A stretch of DNA of 64,000 bases from Acidobacteriota bacterium (GTDB taxonomy: Bacteria > Acidobacteriota > Vicinamibacteria > Vicinamibacterales > UBA2999), in assembly GCA_030697165.1 (NCBI GenBank), contig JAUYQQ010000019.1:1-64000 (forward strand), given 5' to 3'. Positions 1 to 7,352 of this stretch are shown here, one piece after another; within the stretch, counting starts at the first letter, position 1; the number at the start of each line of letters is the position of its first letter. The translations under genes were made by a program, and so were the position numbers. The notes beneath the pieces are model-generated. The model searched no databases, had not been told where the DNA came from, and saw only the letters and a list, made by a program, of their open reading frames with translations.

Positions 1-55
<55 letters not shown>

Positions 56-72
56 CTGGTTGGGGCTTCCCA

Positions 73-157
73 CCCGCCCTACCCGCCCTACCCGCCCTAC
101 CCGCCCTACCCGCCAGACCTGCCCTACCTGCCCTACCCCGCCCGACCTGCCCTACAA
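73..157. repeat. Nine-base minisatellite upstream of rpiB
   Basis: The unit CCCGCCCTA repeats exactly four times from 73 to 108, with a partial fifth copy to 114. Degenerate copies (CCTGCCCTA and similar) continue up to the rpiB start. The last degenerate unit merges into the TACAAT box at 153-158. In frame with rpiB the repeat reads as Thr-Arg-Pro triplets, but this stretch is probably not translated. Confidence 0.85.
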
Positions 158-158
158 T
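153..158 (+). promoter_or_regulatory. -10 box of rpiB, leaderless type
   Basis: TACAAT ends six bases before the rpiB ATG at 165. Transcription would then begin at or next to the start codon. There is no Shine-Dalgarno sequence between the box and the ATG. The same geometry recurs in front of at least seven other genes in this window. Confidence 0.5.
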
Positions 159-164
159 CCCTTT

Positions 165-623
165 ATGCGCATCGCAATTGGGGCCGATCACGCCGGTTTT
201 GAGATGAAACGCGACCTCGCCGGGCACCTGGCGCAGGCCGGACACGAGGTCACCGACCTGGGTACGCACTCCACCGCGCCGGTCGATTACCCGGATATTG
301 CCGAGGCGGTCGCCCAGGCCATTCGTAACGGACAAGCCGACCGCGGCGTCCTGGTGTGCGGCAGCGGCGCCGGCGCAGCCGTGGCCGCGTGCAAGTTCCC
401 GGGCGTGCGCGCGGCCGTCTGCCACGACGCCTACACCGCGCGCCAGGCGGTGGAGCACGATGACCTGAACGTGCTGTGCCTGGGGTCGCGAGTGATTGGC
501 CCGGCGCTGGCCCGCGTGCTGGCCGAGACGTTTCTGGCCGCCAGTTTCTCGAGCGAAGAGCGGCACATGCGCCGTCTCGCGAAGATCGATGCAATCGAGT
601 TGCGCTACTCCCGGGACAAGTGA
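165..623 (+). CDS. rpiB: Ribose 5-phosphate isomerase B
   Basis: This 152-residue protein interconverts ribose 5-phosphate and ribulose 5-phosphate in the cytosolic non-oxidative pentose phosphate pathway. The N-terminus carries the RpiB motif GADHAGFEMK. The active-site cysteine lies in VCGSGAGAAVAACK, and HDDLNVLCLGSRVIG is the family's conserved segment. The length is normal for the LacAB/RpiB family. I chose ATG 165 because the family begins at MRIAIG; the longer frame from 60 only adds translated minisatellite. It is convergent with the next gene across a hairpin. Confidence 0.95.
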   Translation: MRIAIGADHAGFEMKRDLAGHLAQAGHEVTDLGTHSTAPVDYPDIAEAVAQAIRNGQADRGVLVCGSGAGAAVAACKFPGVRAAVCHDAYTARQAVEHDDLNVLCLGSRVIGPALARVLAETFLAASFSSEERHMRRLAKIDAIELRYSRDK

Positions 624-624
624 A

Positions 625-680
625 AACAGGAGATCAAAAGATCAGGAGAATATTCTCTCTTGAGCTCTTGAACTCCTGTT
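625..680. terminator. Bidirectional hairpin between rpiB and the 679 gene
   Basis: AACAGGAG (625-632) pairs with CTCCTGTT (673-680). Between the arms is a perfect 12-base palindrome, GAGAATATTCTC (646-657). It sits exactly between two convergent genes, so it probably terminates both. There is no long T tract, so the rho-independent assignment is inferred from position and symmetry. Confidence 0.55.
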
Positions 681-1374
681 AGCCGAGCAGCTCGTGACGC
701 AAGCTGTCGAACTGCGCGTCGGCGCGGCGCACGCCTTCGAGGATGGCTTCGGGGGTAAGCCACGTGTCGGGGTCGAGCGCGGTGGCGCGTGTCATCCACA
801 GGTCGCGTTCGACGGCGTCGGCATGGCGTTCGTGAATGCGGGCCGACAACTCGGCATACCGCGCGCGTAGCCGCGTGGCGATCTCCCGCCCCACGAGCTC
901 CTCCAGCAGGCCGTGCACATGGCGCGGCGGCGGCGGGGCGTCTTCGATCGCGCCGGCGGCGGCTGACACGCCCTCCTGCAGCTCGCTCTCCAACGCTTCG
1001 TCCTCAGGCAACGCGTCCAGTTCGGTGGCCGGTTCGGCCGGCGCCTCTGGCCGGCCGCGCGGCTGCGCCTCGCGCTGCGGATCGCGCCCGCGTGGCCGCC
1101 GGCCTTCGGGCTGTCGCGGCCGGGCCGGCGCCTCGTCTTCCGGCGTCATCACCTCGCTCAACGCGAGAATCGCCGGCCAGTCGAAATCGATCTCGGGATG
1201 CTGGTCCTCGATGGTGCGGATGGCGTCTTCGTCAAGCGGCGCGCGGCCGAGGATGATGCCCGGCGCCGTGCGATACCAGTACAAGAGCTTCGGCCGATCG
1301 CCTGGACGATCGGCGTGAAGCAGGAAGGTGTTCTCGGTACCGCGGCGATCGCGGGTCAGGCGGAGGAATGGCAC
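679..1374 (-). CDS. Hypothetical protein with low-complexity middle
   Basis: I do not recognise this 231-residue protein. Residues 1-70 look folded and contain the hydrophobic segment KLLYWYRTAPGIILG. The middle (about 80-115) is a low-complexity Arg/Pro/Gly/Glu-rich linker, and the C-terminal 80 residues look helical (VGREIATRLRARYAELSARI). There is no signal peptide or membrane segment. The GTG start lies nine bases after the stop of the basic-tail gene at 1384-2121, so the two are probably co-transcribed and may act together. Confidence 0.7.
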   Translation of the reverse strand: MPFLRLTRDRRGTENTFLLHADRPGDRPKLLYWYRTAPGIILGRAPLDEDAIRTIEDQHPEIDFDWPAILALSEVMTPEDEAPARPRQPEGRRPRGRDPQREAQPRGRPEAPAEPATELDALPEDEALESELQEGVSAAAGAIEDAPPPPRHVHGLLEELVGREIATRLRARYAELSARIHERHADAVERDLWMTRATALDPDTWLTPEAILEGVRRADAQFDSLRHELLG

Positions 1375-1383
1375 GGCCTGGCC

Positions 1384-2121
1384 CTAACGCCGCTTCTTTG
1401 CGGCAGGCTTGGCCTTCTTGGCAGCCTTGGCTTTCTTAGGCGCGGCTTTGGCCAGTCGCTTGGTCGCAGGCTTGGCTATTGGCTTCGGCTTGACCACCGG
1501 CTTGGCCTTGGCGATGGGCTTCGCCTTGGCAGCCGGCTTGGCCGCGGGCTTTGCCGCCGGCTTCTGCACCGGCCTGGCTGCCATCGGCTTGGCTGCGACC
1601 GGCTTGACTGCTGCCGGCTTGGCCGCCATCTTCTGCGCTTGCCCCCCGGAGCCTTGGCGAACGGGGGCGGGGGCCCCGACCTTCACCACCGGCGCATCGG
1701 GCGACCGGTAGATCATGGTGAACCGGACCTGGTCGAAGGTCGTGTGAAACGTCCACAACTCGGCCACCGGAATGGCGTACTCGGCGCACAGCCGCCGGGC
1801 CGCGTCCACCGACGTCGGCGGCACGTACAAGTGCAATGGCACCTTCAACTTGCAGAACACGGCCCACTCCGCTCGCGCCTCGAGCGAGTTCACCGATTCG
1901 CCGGTCTCGACCTCGATCGTTCCCAGCAGTTTCTTGGTGCCTTCGGCAAAAATCAGTACGTCCGGGTACACCACCAGGTCGCCGACCGTGATCGACTGGT
2001 TTTGCTCGTTCCCGGGATTGATGATGACGTCGGTCTTTCGCTTATAACGGGCCTGAAGCAGGCGAATAACCCGATCGTGCTCGAGTTGTTCGCGAACCGG
2101 GCGGGTGAGAATCGGGCTCAC
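1384..2121 (-). CDS. Nuclease-fold-like protein with histone-H1-like basic tail
   Basis: This is a 245-residue protein of unknown function. Residues 1-120 form a compact domain; segments DVIINPGNEQNQ, VVYPDVLIFAEG and GTIEVETGESV suggest, without proof, a restriction-endonuclease-like core with D-E residues. The C-terminal 90 residues are Lys/Ala/Pro repeats (AAKPAAKPAAKAKP) resembling eukaryotic histone H1 and bacterial H1-like tails, so nucleic-acid binding is likely. The GTG start at 2121 is supported by GGAGAGG just upstream; the open frame continues further but without a ribosome site. It is the first gene of a pair with the 679 gene. Confidence 0.7.
   Translation of the reverse strand: MSPILTRPVREQLEHDRVIRLLQARYKRKTDVIINPGNEQNQSITVGDLVVYPDVLIFAEGTKKLLGTIEVETGESVNSLEARAEWAVFCKLKVPLHLYVPPTSVDAARRLCAEYAIPVAELWTFHTTFDQVRFTMIYRSPDAPVVKVGAPAPVRQGSGGQAQKMAAKPAAVKPVAAKPMAARPVQKPAAKPAAKPAAKAKPIAKAKPVVKPKPIAKPATKRLAKAAPKKAKAAKKAKPAAKKRR
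1637..1662. repeat. RQGYGGQA-type dispersed element inside a coding region
   Basis: CTTGCCCCCCGGAGCCTTGG followed by CGAAC closely matches the intergenic element at 32950-32980, sharing the core AGCCTTGGCGAA. Read in the host gene it encodes RQGSGGQA, lying exactly between the globular domain and the basic tail. It looks like a short element captured in frame in a linker. Confidence 0.6.
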
Positions 2122-2187
2122 TAAGGGCCTCTCCGGGTTGGTCTTAAAAGTCACGGCACTATAACACGCGGCTCCGGGCCGCCCGGC

Positions 2188-2193
2188 TAGAAT
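2188..2193 (+). promoter_or_regulatory. -10 box of the O-methyltransferase gene
   Basis: TAGAAT ends six bases before the ATG at 2200. The intervening GGAAGG touches the ATG and is too close to serve as a normal Shine-Dalgarno site. No convincing -35 element is visible. Confidence 0.5.
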
Positions 2194-2199
2194 GGAAGG

Positions 2200-2823
2200 A
2201 TGTTTTTTCGGGTCGTTGCCCTCCTTGTAGCCCTTTTCATCGCCAGTTCGGCCGCCGCCCAGGGCGTGGATCCGGGGGTGGCGAAGCTGCTGGCCGGCAT
2301 TCGGGCCGCCGACAAGGGCCAACTGGCCGTGTCCGAGGAGGATGGCAAGTTCCTCCGGGTCCTGGTCGGCGCGATCGGCGCGAAGCAGGTGCTCGAGATC
2401 GGTGCCGCCAGCGGCTACAGCGCCATCTGGATTGGCCTTGGCCTGCGCCAGACCGGCGGCAAGCTGGTGACCATCGAGTTTGACCCGGACCGCGCCAGGG
2501 AAGCCGCCGCCAACATCAAGCGCGCCGGCCTGTCGGACATCGTGCAGGTGGTGTCGGGCGACGCCTTCAAAGAGATCCCGAAGGTGCCGGGCCAGTTTGA
2601 CCTGGTGTTCCTCGACGCCTGGAAACCCGACTACAAGAAGTTCTTCGACCTGGTGTTCCCGCGGGTCACACCGGGCGGCCTGTTCCTCGCCCACAACGTC
2701 ATCAACAAGAGGAACGACATGCTCGACTTCCTGTCGCTGATCGAGACGCATCCACAGGCGCTCACGACCACGGTGTCGCCGGGCCACGAGGGGATCTCGA
2801 TGACGTACAAGAAGAGGAAGTGA
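2200..2823 (+). CDS. Exported class I SAM-dependent O-methyltransferase
   Basis: This 207-residue protein has a clear signal peptide (residues 1-21, ending SSAAAQ) and then a catechol-O-methyltransferase-type Rossmann fold. SAM-binding motif I is VLEIGAASGYSAIW; the metal-binding region contains DLVFLDAWKPDYKKF and LAHNV. The family transfers methyl groups to catechol-like or carboxyl substrates. Export is unusual because SAM is cytosolic, so the N-terminus may instead be a membrane anchor. It is followed one base after its stop by arginase. The substrate is unknown. Confidence 0.85.
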   Translation: MFFRVVALLVALFIASSAAAQGVDPGVAKLLAGIRAADKGQLAVSEEDGKFLRVLVGAIGAKQVLEIGAASGYSAIWIGLGLRQTGGKLVTIEFDPDRAREAAANIKRAGLSDIVQVVSGDAFKEIPKVPGQFDLVFLDAWKPDYKKFFDLVFPRVTPGGLFLAHNVINKRNDMLDFLSLIETHPQALTTTVSPGHEGISMTYKKRK

Positions 2824-2824
2824 C

Positions 2825-3733
2825 ATGAAAGCGGTTCACATCATCGGCGTGCCGCTGGACCTGGGCGGTAACCGGCGCGGCACCGACATGGGGCCATCGG
2901 GGTTCCGCATTGCCGGTCTCGCCGAGCAACTGGCGGCGCTCGGGCTCGCGGTGACCGACAAGGGCGATGTGCCCTCCCCCATTCCCGAGGCCAAGGGCGC
3001 CGGCGATCCCCGTAAGCGGTACGTCAAGGACATTGCGAAAGTTTGCCAGCGGTTGTTCCAGACCTCGCTCGCGTCGTTTACGGAAGGGGCGACGCCGATT
3101 GCCCTCGGCGGCGATCACAGCCTCGCCGCCGGCTCGGTCGCCGCGGCGGCGGCACACCTCCGCACGCAGAACAAGCCGCTCGGCCTGATCTGGGTGGATG
3201 CGCACGGCGACATGAACACCCCCGCGTCGACCGGCTCGGGCAACGTGCACGGCATGCCGCTCGCCGCGCTGCTTGGGCCCGAGCCCGCGGAGCTCGCGCA
3301 TTTCGCCGGCGATCGCCCCGCCGTGCTGGCGAAGCACACCGTGCTGGTCGGCATCCGCAACCTGGACGAGCGCGAGAAGCAAGCCGTGCGCGCATCCCAG
3401 GTGCACGTCTTCACGATGAAGGACATCGATCGGCTCGGCGTGGCCGCAGTGATGGACCGCGCCATCGCGATCGCCAGCCGCGGCACCGGCGGGTTTCACG
3501 TGTCGTACGACCTCGATGCCTGCGACCCGACGGTGGCGCCCGGCGTCGGCACGCCGGTCAAGGGCGGCCTGAGCTATCGCGAAGCGCACGTGGTGATGGA
3601 GATGATCGCGGAGTCAGGCAAGATGACGTCGCTTGACCTGGTCGAGGTCAACCCGGCACTCGACGTACGCAACACCACGGCGGAGTTCGCAACCGAACTC
3701 GCGCTGTCGGCGTTTGGAAAGAATATTCTCTGA
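2825..3733 (+). CDS. rocF: Arginase
   Basis: This 302-residue enzyme hydrolyses arginine to ornithine and urea. All binuclear manganese motifs are present: GGDHS (about residue 96), DAHGDMN (about 124) and SYDLDACDP (about 226). The arginase-specific segments GNVHGMPLAALLG and VEVNPALD separate it from agmatinase. The start ATG follows the methyltransferase stop by one base, so both belong to one transcript. No urease or ornithine aminotransferase lies nearby, so it probably acts in arginine catabolism or nitrogen release. Confidence 0.93.
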   Translation: MKAVHIIGVPLDLGGNRRGTDMGPSGFRIAGLAEQLAALGLAVTDKGDVPSPIPEAKGAGDPRKRYVKDIAKVCQRLFQTSLASFTEGATPIALGGDHSLAAGSVAAAAAHLRTQNKPLGLIWVDAHGDMNTPASTGSGNVHGMPLAALLGPEPAELAHFAGDRPAVLAKHTVLVGIRNLDEREKQAVRASQVHVFTMKDIDRLGVAAVMDRAIAIASRGTGGFHVSYDLDACDPTVAPGVGTPVKGGLSYREAHVVMEMIAESGKMTSLDLVEVNPALDVRNTTAEFATELALSAFGKNIL

Positions 3734-3742
3734 TCCCCACGG

Positions 3743-3874
3743 GAGGGCACTCCTTGTCGGGAGGACAACTCCTGTCGGGAGGGAATTTCTTGTCGGGAAA
3801 GATTCAGAACGATCCCGACATGGAGTGCCATCCCGACGAGAGGTTCCCTCCCGTCAAGAATTGTGATCCCGTCG
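3743..3874. repeat. GTCGGGA heptamer cluster with forward and inverted copies
   Basis: The heptamer GTCGGGA occurs in forward orientation at 3756, 3774 and 3792. It then occurs inverted as TCCCGAC at 3813 and 3831, with degenerate TCCCGTC at 3849 and 3867. An additional pair GGGCACTCC / GGAGTGCC spans the centre. The block can fold into a large cruciform and lies between convergent genes (arginase and the receiver protein), so it may also terminate them. Related copies occur at 6441-6468 and 19683-19725. Confidence 0.75.
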
Positions 3875-3881
3875 AGTTCTG

Positions 3882-4286
3882 TTAGGAGGCGGCGATGCGG
3901 CCGAAGCCGCTCTGGTTGCCCTTCGACTCCTCGAGCATGTCTTCGAGGGTGTCCATCAGCATCACCAGCGAGTAGGGCTTTTCGACGAGGCGGGTGTTGG
4001 GGCGCAGCGTCTCGAGGTCCGCGGATTCCGATCGCAGGCCCGAGAAAATAATCACCGGGATGCCGGGCGGCGTAGAGACCACGACTTCGCGGCCTGAACC
4101 GCGGCGCAGGCGCAGGTCGATAATGGCGGCCGCCGGACGGTGCGTCTTGATGGCATCAAGGCCCTCGTCTGCGGTTTCAGCCGTGACGACCGTGTACTGC
4201 CGCATCTGCAGGAACTTTACCAACGGCTGGCGAACAGCACTGTCGTCTTCAACGACCAGGACGACCGGCGAGACTTCTCTGACCAC
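3882..4286 (-). CDS. Single-domain response regulator
   Basis: This is a stand-alone receiver domain of about 134 residues. VVLVVEDDSAVR carries the acidic pair, IIDLRLRRGSG the phosphoacceptor aspartate, FSG the conserved Ser, and VEKPYS the conserved Lys. No output domain follows, so it probably passes phosphate on or binds a partner. No ATG precedes the domain; I used the GTG at 4286, although no strong ribosome site is visible. The DinB-like gene ends 33 bases upstream on the same strand, so they may be co-transcribed. No cognate kinase is adjacent. Confidence 0.8.
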   Translation of the reverse strand: MVREVSPVVLVVEDDSAVRQPLVKFLQMRQYTVVTAETADEGLDAIKTHRPAAAIIDLRLRRGSGREVVVSTPPGIPVIIFSGLRSESADLETLRPNTRLVEKPYSLVMLMDTLEDMLEESKGNQSGFGRIAAS

Positions 4287-4318
4287 GTCGGGATTATCGT
4301 CCGATGCTCGGGGGAACG

Positions 4319-4885
4319 CTAGAGGCGAGTGGTAGGACTGGGCGGTCCGGCATGTGCGTTTAACGGACTGATGCGACAGATCAGCGATTTTTGGCGCCTC
4401 GCGAGAATCTGCTTCTCGTGGTGCCGGGTGTGGATCAGGTGGAACCGCAGCCACTGGTCCACCGTGAACGGGCCCAGAATGGGGTGGTCCAGCACGCGGA
4501 CCCCGCCAAAGACCCGCCTGGTCCGCACGGCCGCATCGTCCAGCCACGCCAGGTCACGTTTCACCCCCTCGAGCAACTCGGGCAAGGGAATGGTTCCGGT
4601 CGGCAGGATGTGCTTGGGCGCCTTGCGGCCCTCGGGAAAGTACCCGAGATTGAGCACCGCAAACGTCTGCGCCGCCTGCTTCATCGTCTGGCGCGTTGCC
4701 AGTGGTGTGTTCTTCTCCAGGCACCGTTCAAACCCCTTGGCGGTGCCCGAGTAGGACTTCTGCAGGTGCTCGACAATTTCGGCCGGGGACCAGCGATCGC
4801 CGATCCGCTTGATCACCGGGTCAGGCGATACACCGGTCGTGGCGTCAACAATGAGGTCGAGACAGGACTGCAGGTAGCTGTTCAT
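4319..4885 (-). CDS. DUF1569/DinB-like four-helix protein
   Basis: This 188-residue protein resembles the DUF1569 branch of the DinB/YfiT superfamily. WSPAEIVEHLQKSY is helix one with its conserved His, and LRFHLIHTRHHEKQI holds the HxxxH-type metal ligands near residue 155. Such proteins are four-helix metal-dependent thiol transferases or of unknown function. The start ATG at 4885 is the only one in reach. The last 20 residues lie outside the fold. Confidence 0.75.
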   Translation of the reverse strand: MNSYLQSCLDLIVDATTGVSPDPVIKRIGDRWSPAEIVEHLQKSYSGTAKGFERCLEKNTPLATRQTMKQAAQTFAVLNLGYFPEGRKAPKHILPTGTIPLPELLEGVKRDLAWLDDAAVRTRRVFGGVRVLDHPILGPFTVDQWLRFHLIHTRHHEKQILARRQKSLICRISPLNAHAGPPSPTTRL

Positions 4886-4940
4886 GGGGGGTCTACTGTC
4901 CTTCGACTCGCGCTGCTCGCTCAGGACATTCGACCTGTTG

Positions 4941-4996
4941 GTTCGCTCAGTGACCTAGCCATGAGCGAACTATCAAGCCGCCGAAGGTGGCTTGAT
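4941..4996. terminator. Inverted repeats downstream of tRNA-Lys
   Basis: Two hairpins follow the tRNA on the minus strand. The closer has an 11-base stem (4972-4982 with 4986-4996) and a GAA loop, with one G-T pair; the second is GTTCGCTCA (4941-4949) with TGAGCGAAC (4962-4970). An outer pair CATTCGAC (4928) and GTCGAATG (5002) encloses both. They probably terminate the tRNA transcript. I see no gene in 4886-5007. Confidence 0.6.
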
Positions 4997-5007
4997 GGTG
5001 AGTCGAA

Positions 5008-5082
5008 TGGTGGGCCGGGTGGGGATCGAACCCACGACCAATCGGTTAAAAGCCGAGTGCTCTACCACTGAGCTACCAGCCC
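5008..5082 (-). tRNA. tRNA-Lys (TTT)
   Basis: The minus strand folds as a full cloverleaf: acceptor GGGCTGG pairs with CCGGCCC, the anticodon loop is CTTTTAA giving anticodon TTT, and the T arm contains GGTTCGATCC. The 3' CCA is encoded (5008-5010 on the complement), after discriminator A. Confidence 0.97.
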
Positions 5083-5089
5083 GAACCAC

Positions 5090-5791
5090 CTATTGTACAC
5101 CGTGACGCGCGCGCTCGACCTGCAGCAACGCCTTCGTCGCCTCATGCTGTGGATGGCTTAGTACCTCTTTGGGGTCCCCCTCCTCCACCACCACGCCATT
5201 CGCCAGCACCACCACGCGGCTGGCGTGCTCCCGCACGAAGTCATCGTCGTGCGACGTCATGACCAACGCGCGCCCGGTCGCAGCCAGCGCGCGCAGCGCA
5301 TCACCCAGTTCGTTGCGGCGCGCGGGATCGAGCGAGGCCGTCGGCTCATCCAGCAGCAACAGCGGCGGATCGACCGCGAGCGCGCGGGCAATGGCCACGC
5401 GTTGCGCTTCGCCGCCCGACAACTCCCGCGGCAGGGCGCCGGCGCGGTGACCGACCCCTAGTTGATCGAGCAGCAACTGGGCGCGCCCGCGCGCATCGGC
5501 ACGGGTCACGCGGTGCACATGAATCAGCGCCAGGGTCACGTTGTCGATCGCCGAAAGATGTTCGAACAGGTAATGGAACTGGAACACCATGCCGGCCTTG
5601 CCGGCGCTGATCTCGCCCGCGTCCGGGACGTCGAGTCCGGCAATCACGCGCAGAATGCTGGTCTTGCCCGACCCCGACAGCCCCATCAGCGCCACGACCT
5701 CTCCGGCGCGCGCGTCGAGGTCGACGCCCTGCAGGATGGCGCGGGTCCCGCGGGCCAGGTGCAGGCCACGAACGGTCAGCGTGGTGCTCAT
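5090..5791 (-). CDS. Polar amino-acid ABC transporter ATP-binding protein
   Basis: This 233-residue ATPase powers the import system encoded just upstream. Walker A is GLSGSGKTS, the Q loop GMVFQFHYLF, the signature LSGGEAQR, Walker B LLLLDEPTASLD and the switch His is in TSHDDD. The family (GlnQ/HisP type) works as a cytoplasmic dimer on the permease. Its ATG (5791) overlaps the TGA of the fused binding protein-permease in ATGA, so the two are translationally coupled. The substrate is inferred from the partner. Confidence 0.92.
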   Translation of the reverse strand: MSTTLTVRGLHLARGTRAILQGVDLDARAGEVVALMGLSGSGKTSILRVIAGLDVPDAGEISAGKAGMVFQFHYLFEHLSAIDNVTLALIHVHRVTRADARGRAQLLLDQLGVGHRAGALPRELSGGEAQRVAIARALAVDPPLLLLDEPTASLDPARRNELGDALRALAATGRALVMTSHDDDFVREHASRVVVLANGVVVEEGDPKEVLSHPQHEATKALLQVERARHGVQ

Positions 5792-7269
5792 ACGCCTGGC
5801 ATCCTCCACCGCTCTTCGAGCCGGCGCGCGAGGTAACCAAGCGGCAGCGACATCACGAGGTACATCGCCGCGCACAGCAACCCCGGCACCAGCCAGCTGC
5901 CGATATTGGTGGCAAAGATTTGCGTCTGCTTGGTCAGCTCCACGACCGTGATCACCGACACCAGCGACGAGTCCTTGAGCAGGGCGACAAAGTCGTTGGT
6001 CATGGGCGCCAGGGCGATGCGAAACGCCTGCGGCGCGCGAATCAGCCGCAACGCCTGGAAGTTGGTGAACCCGAGAATGCGCGCGGCGTCGAGCTGCCCG
6101 CGCGGCACGGCCTCGAGTGCGCTCCGGTAGATTTCGCTCTCGTAGGCGGCGTAGTTCAGTCCGAGCCCGACGAGCGCGGCGACGAAGGCGGGCAGGCGAA
6201 TCACCGACGACAGCCCGTAGTAGATCACAAACAGCTGCAACAGCACCGGCGTACCGCGCATAACCTCGACATAAACCGTCAGCACCGCGCGAGTGATCGG
6301 ATCTCCGTAAACGCGACCGATGGCGATCAAGGAGCCTAACGCCACCGCGAGAGCCATGGCGAGGCAGCTGAGCCCCAGGGTAATGACGGCCGCTCGAAAC
6401 AGCGACGGGAGATAGGCCCACACGGCACCCGTGTTCCGGCTCCCGACTCCCGTCTCCCGACTCCCGACCGCCAGTGCGAGCGTCGGAGTGGCCAAGACGC
6501 GAGCGAAAAGGGTCGGTTGGTCGTCGTTCCAGACATTCCATTTCCGGAAGATCCGCTCCAGCGTACCGTCGCGCATGGCGTCGCGGAGAATGACGTCCAC
6601 CTGGTCGCGCAGCGCCGTGTTCTCGGGCGCGGTGATGATGATGTAGTGACCGATCGCCAGCGCCTCGGGATGCGTGAACAAGCCGGTGTTGCGCCGCATG
6701 GCGCGCTCGGCGAGCACGTGGTCGAGCACGACCGCATCGACGCGGCCGAGGGCGAGGTCTGAATAGGGATGGACGTCTTCGTCGTACGAGACGGCGGTCA
6801 GGCCGTGGCTGCGCTCGGCCGCGAGCAGCAGGTCGTACGCGATGGTGCCGCCCAGGGTCGCCACGCGCCGGCCGCGAAGGTCGGCGAGCGTGCGGTAGCG
6901 ATCGCGATCGGCGTCGCGGACCGTGAGCACCTCCCGAAATTCGTAGTACGGCACGCTCGCGGCCAGCGACTGGCGGCGCGCGGGGATGTCTTCAATCCCG
7001 CTCAGGCCAATGTCGAAATCGCCGCGCTTCGCCGACTGGTCGAGCGACTGGAAGGCCACCTGGACGAATTGGGGACGCCGGCCCAGCCGCGCGGCCACCA
7101 GTTCGGCGATCTCGACGTCGAACCCGGCGACCAGCGAGGGATCGGTGGGGTTGGCTTCGACGAATGGGGCGCCGCCCTCCGCATCACCGCCCCACCGGAG
7201 GGGCTGCGGTGTCTGCGCGCGGGCCACTGCCGCGAACAGCAGGCAGCATAGGCACACAGCGGCTCGCAT
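5788..7269 (-). CDS. Fused substrate-binding protein and permease, amino-acid ABC transporter
   Basis: This 493-residue polypeptide joins two functions usually made separately. After a signal peptide (residues 1-18) comes an extracytoplasmic solute-binding domain of the SBP_bac_3 type (about 25-265; RWGGDAEGGAPFVE, FDIGLSGIEDIPARR). A permease with several membrane helices follows (about 285-490); its EAA loop is DAARILGFTNFQALRLIRAP. Fused GlnHP-like importers for polar amino acids are known. The linker at residues 267-276 is encoded by GTCGGGA-type repeats (GSRETGVGSRN). I chose ATG 7269 because it opens the signal peptide. It is the first gene of a two-gene operon. Confidence 0.9.
   Translation of the reverse strand: MRAAVCLCCLLFAAVARAQTPQPLRWGGDAEGGAPFVEANPTDPSLVAGFDVEIAELVAARLGRRPQFVQVAFQSLDQSAKRGDFDIGLSGIEDIPARRQSLAASVPYYEFREVLTVRDADRDRYRTLADLRGRRVATLGGTIAYDLLLAAERSHGLTAVSYDEDVHPYSDLALGRVDAVVLDHVLAERAMRRNTGLFTHPEALAIGHYIIITAPENTALRDQVDVILRDAMRDGTLERIFRKWNVWNDDQPTLFARVLATPTLALAVGSRETGVGSRNTGAVWAYLPSLFRAAVITLGLSCLAMALAVALGSLIAIGRVYGDPITRAVLTVYVEVMRGTPVLLQLFVIYYGLSSVIRLPAFVAALVGLGLNYAAYESEIYRSALEAVPRGQLDAARILGFTNFQALRLIRAPQAFRIALAPMTNDFVALLKDSSLVSVITVVELTKQTQIFATNIGSWLVPGLLCAAMYLVMSLPLGYLARRLEERWRMPGV
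6441..6468. repeat. GTCGGGA repeats inside the transporter linker
   Basis: TCCCGAC occurs at 6441, 6455 and 6462, with an extra CCCGTC between. On the coding strand this reads as a run of GTCGGGAG units. The reading frame stays open and the repeats code for the Gly/Ser/Arg linker between the binding domain and the permease. Confidence 0.8.
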
Positions 7270-7340
7270 CCCGTCAATCCTTGCGACCCGGCTGCGGCCT
7301 GTCAAGCAAAAGCCCCGTGGTCGCACCATGCAAATCAGGC

Positions 7341-7346
7341 TACGCT
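7341..7346 (+). promoter_or_regulatory. -10-like box of the DUF4159 gene
   Basis: TACGCT ends six bases before ATG 7353. No ribosome-binding site separates them. The geometry matches other leaderless candidates here. Confidence 0.4.
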
Positions 7347-7352
7347 TGGGTC

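Noticed and set aside
2122-2826. An upstream extension of the basic-tail protein
   Set aside because: It is antisense to the O-methyltransferase gene. The GTG at 2121 has a clear GGAGAGG ribosome site.
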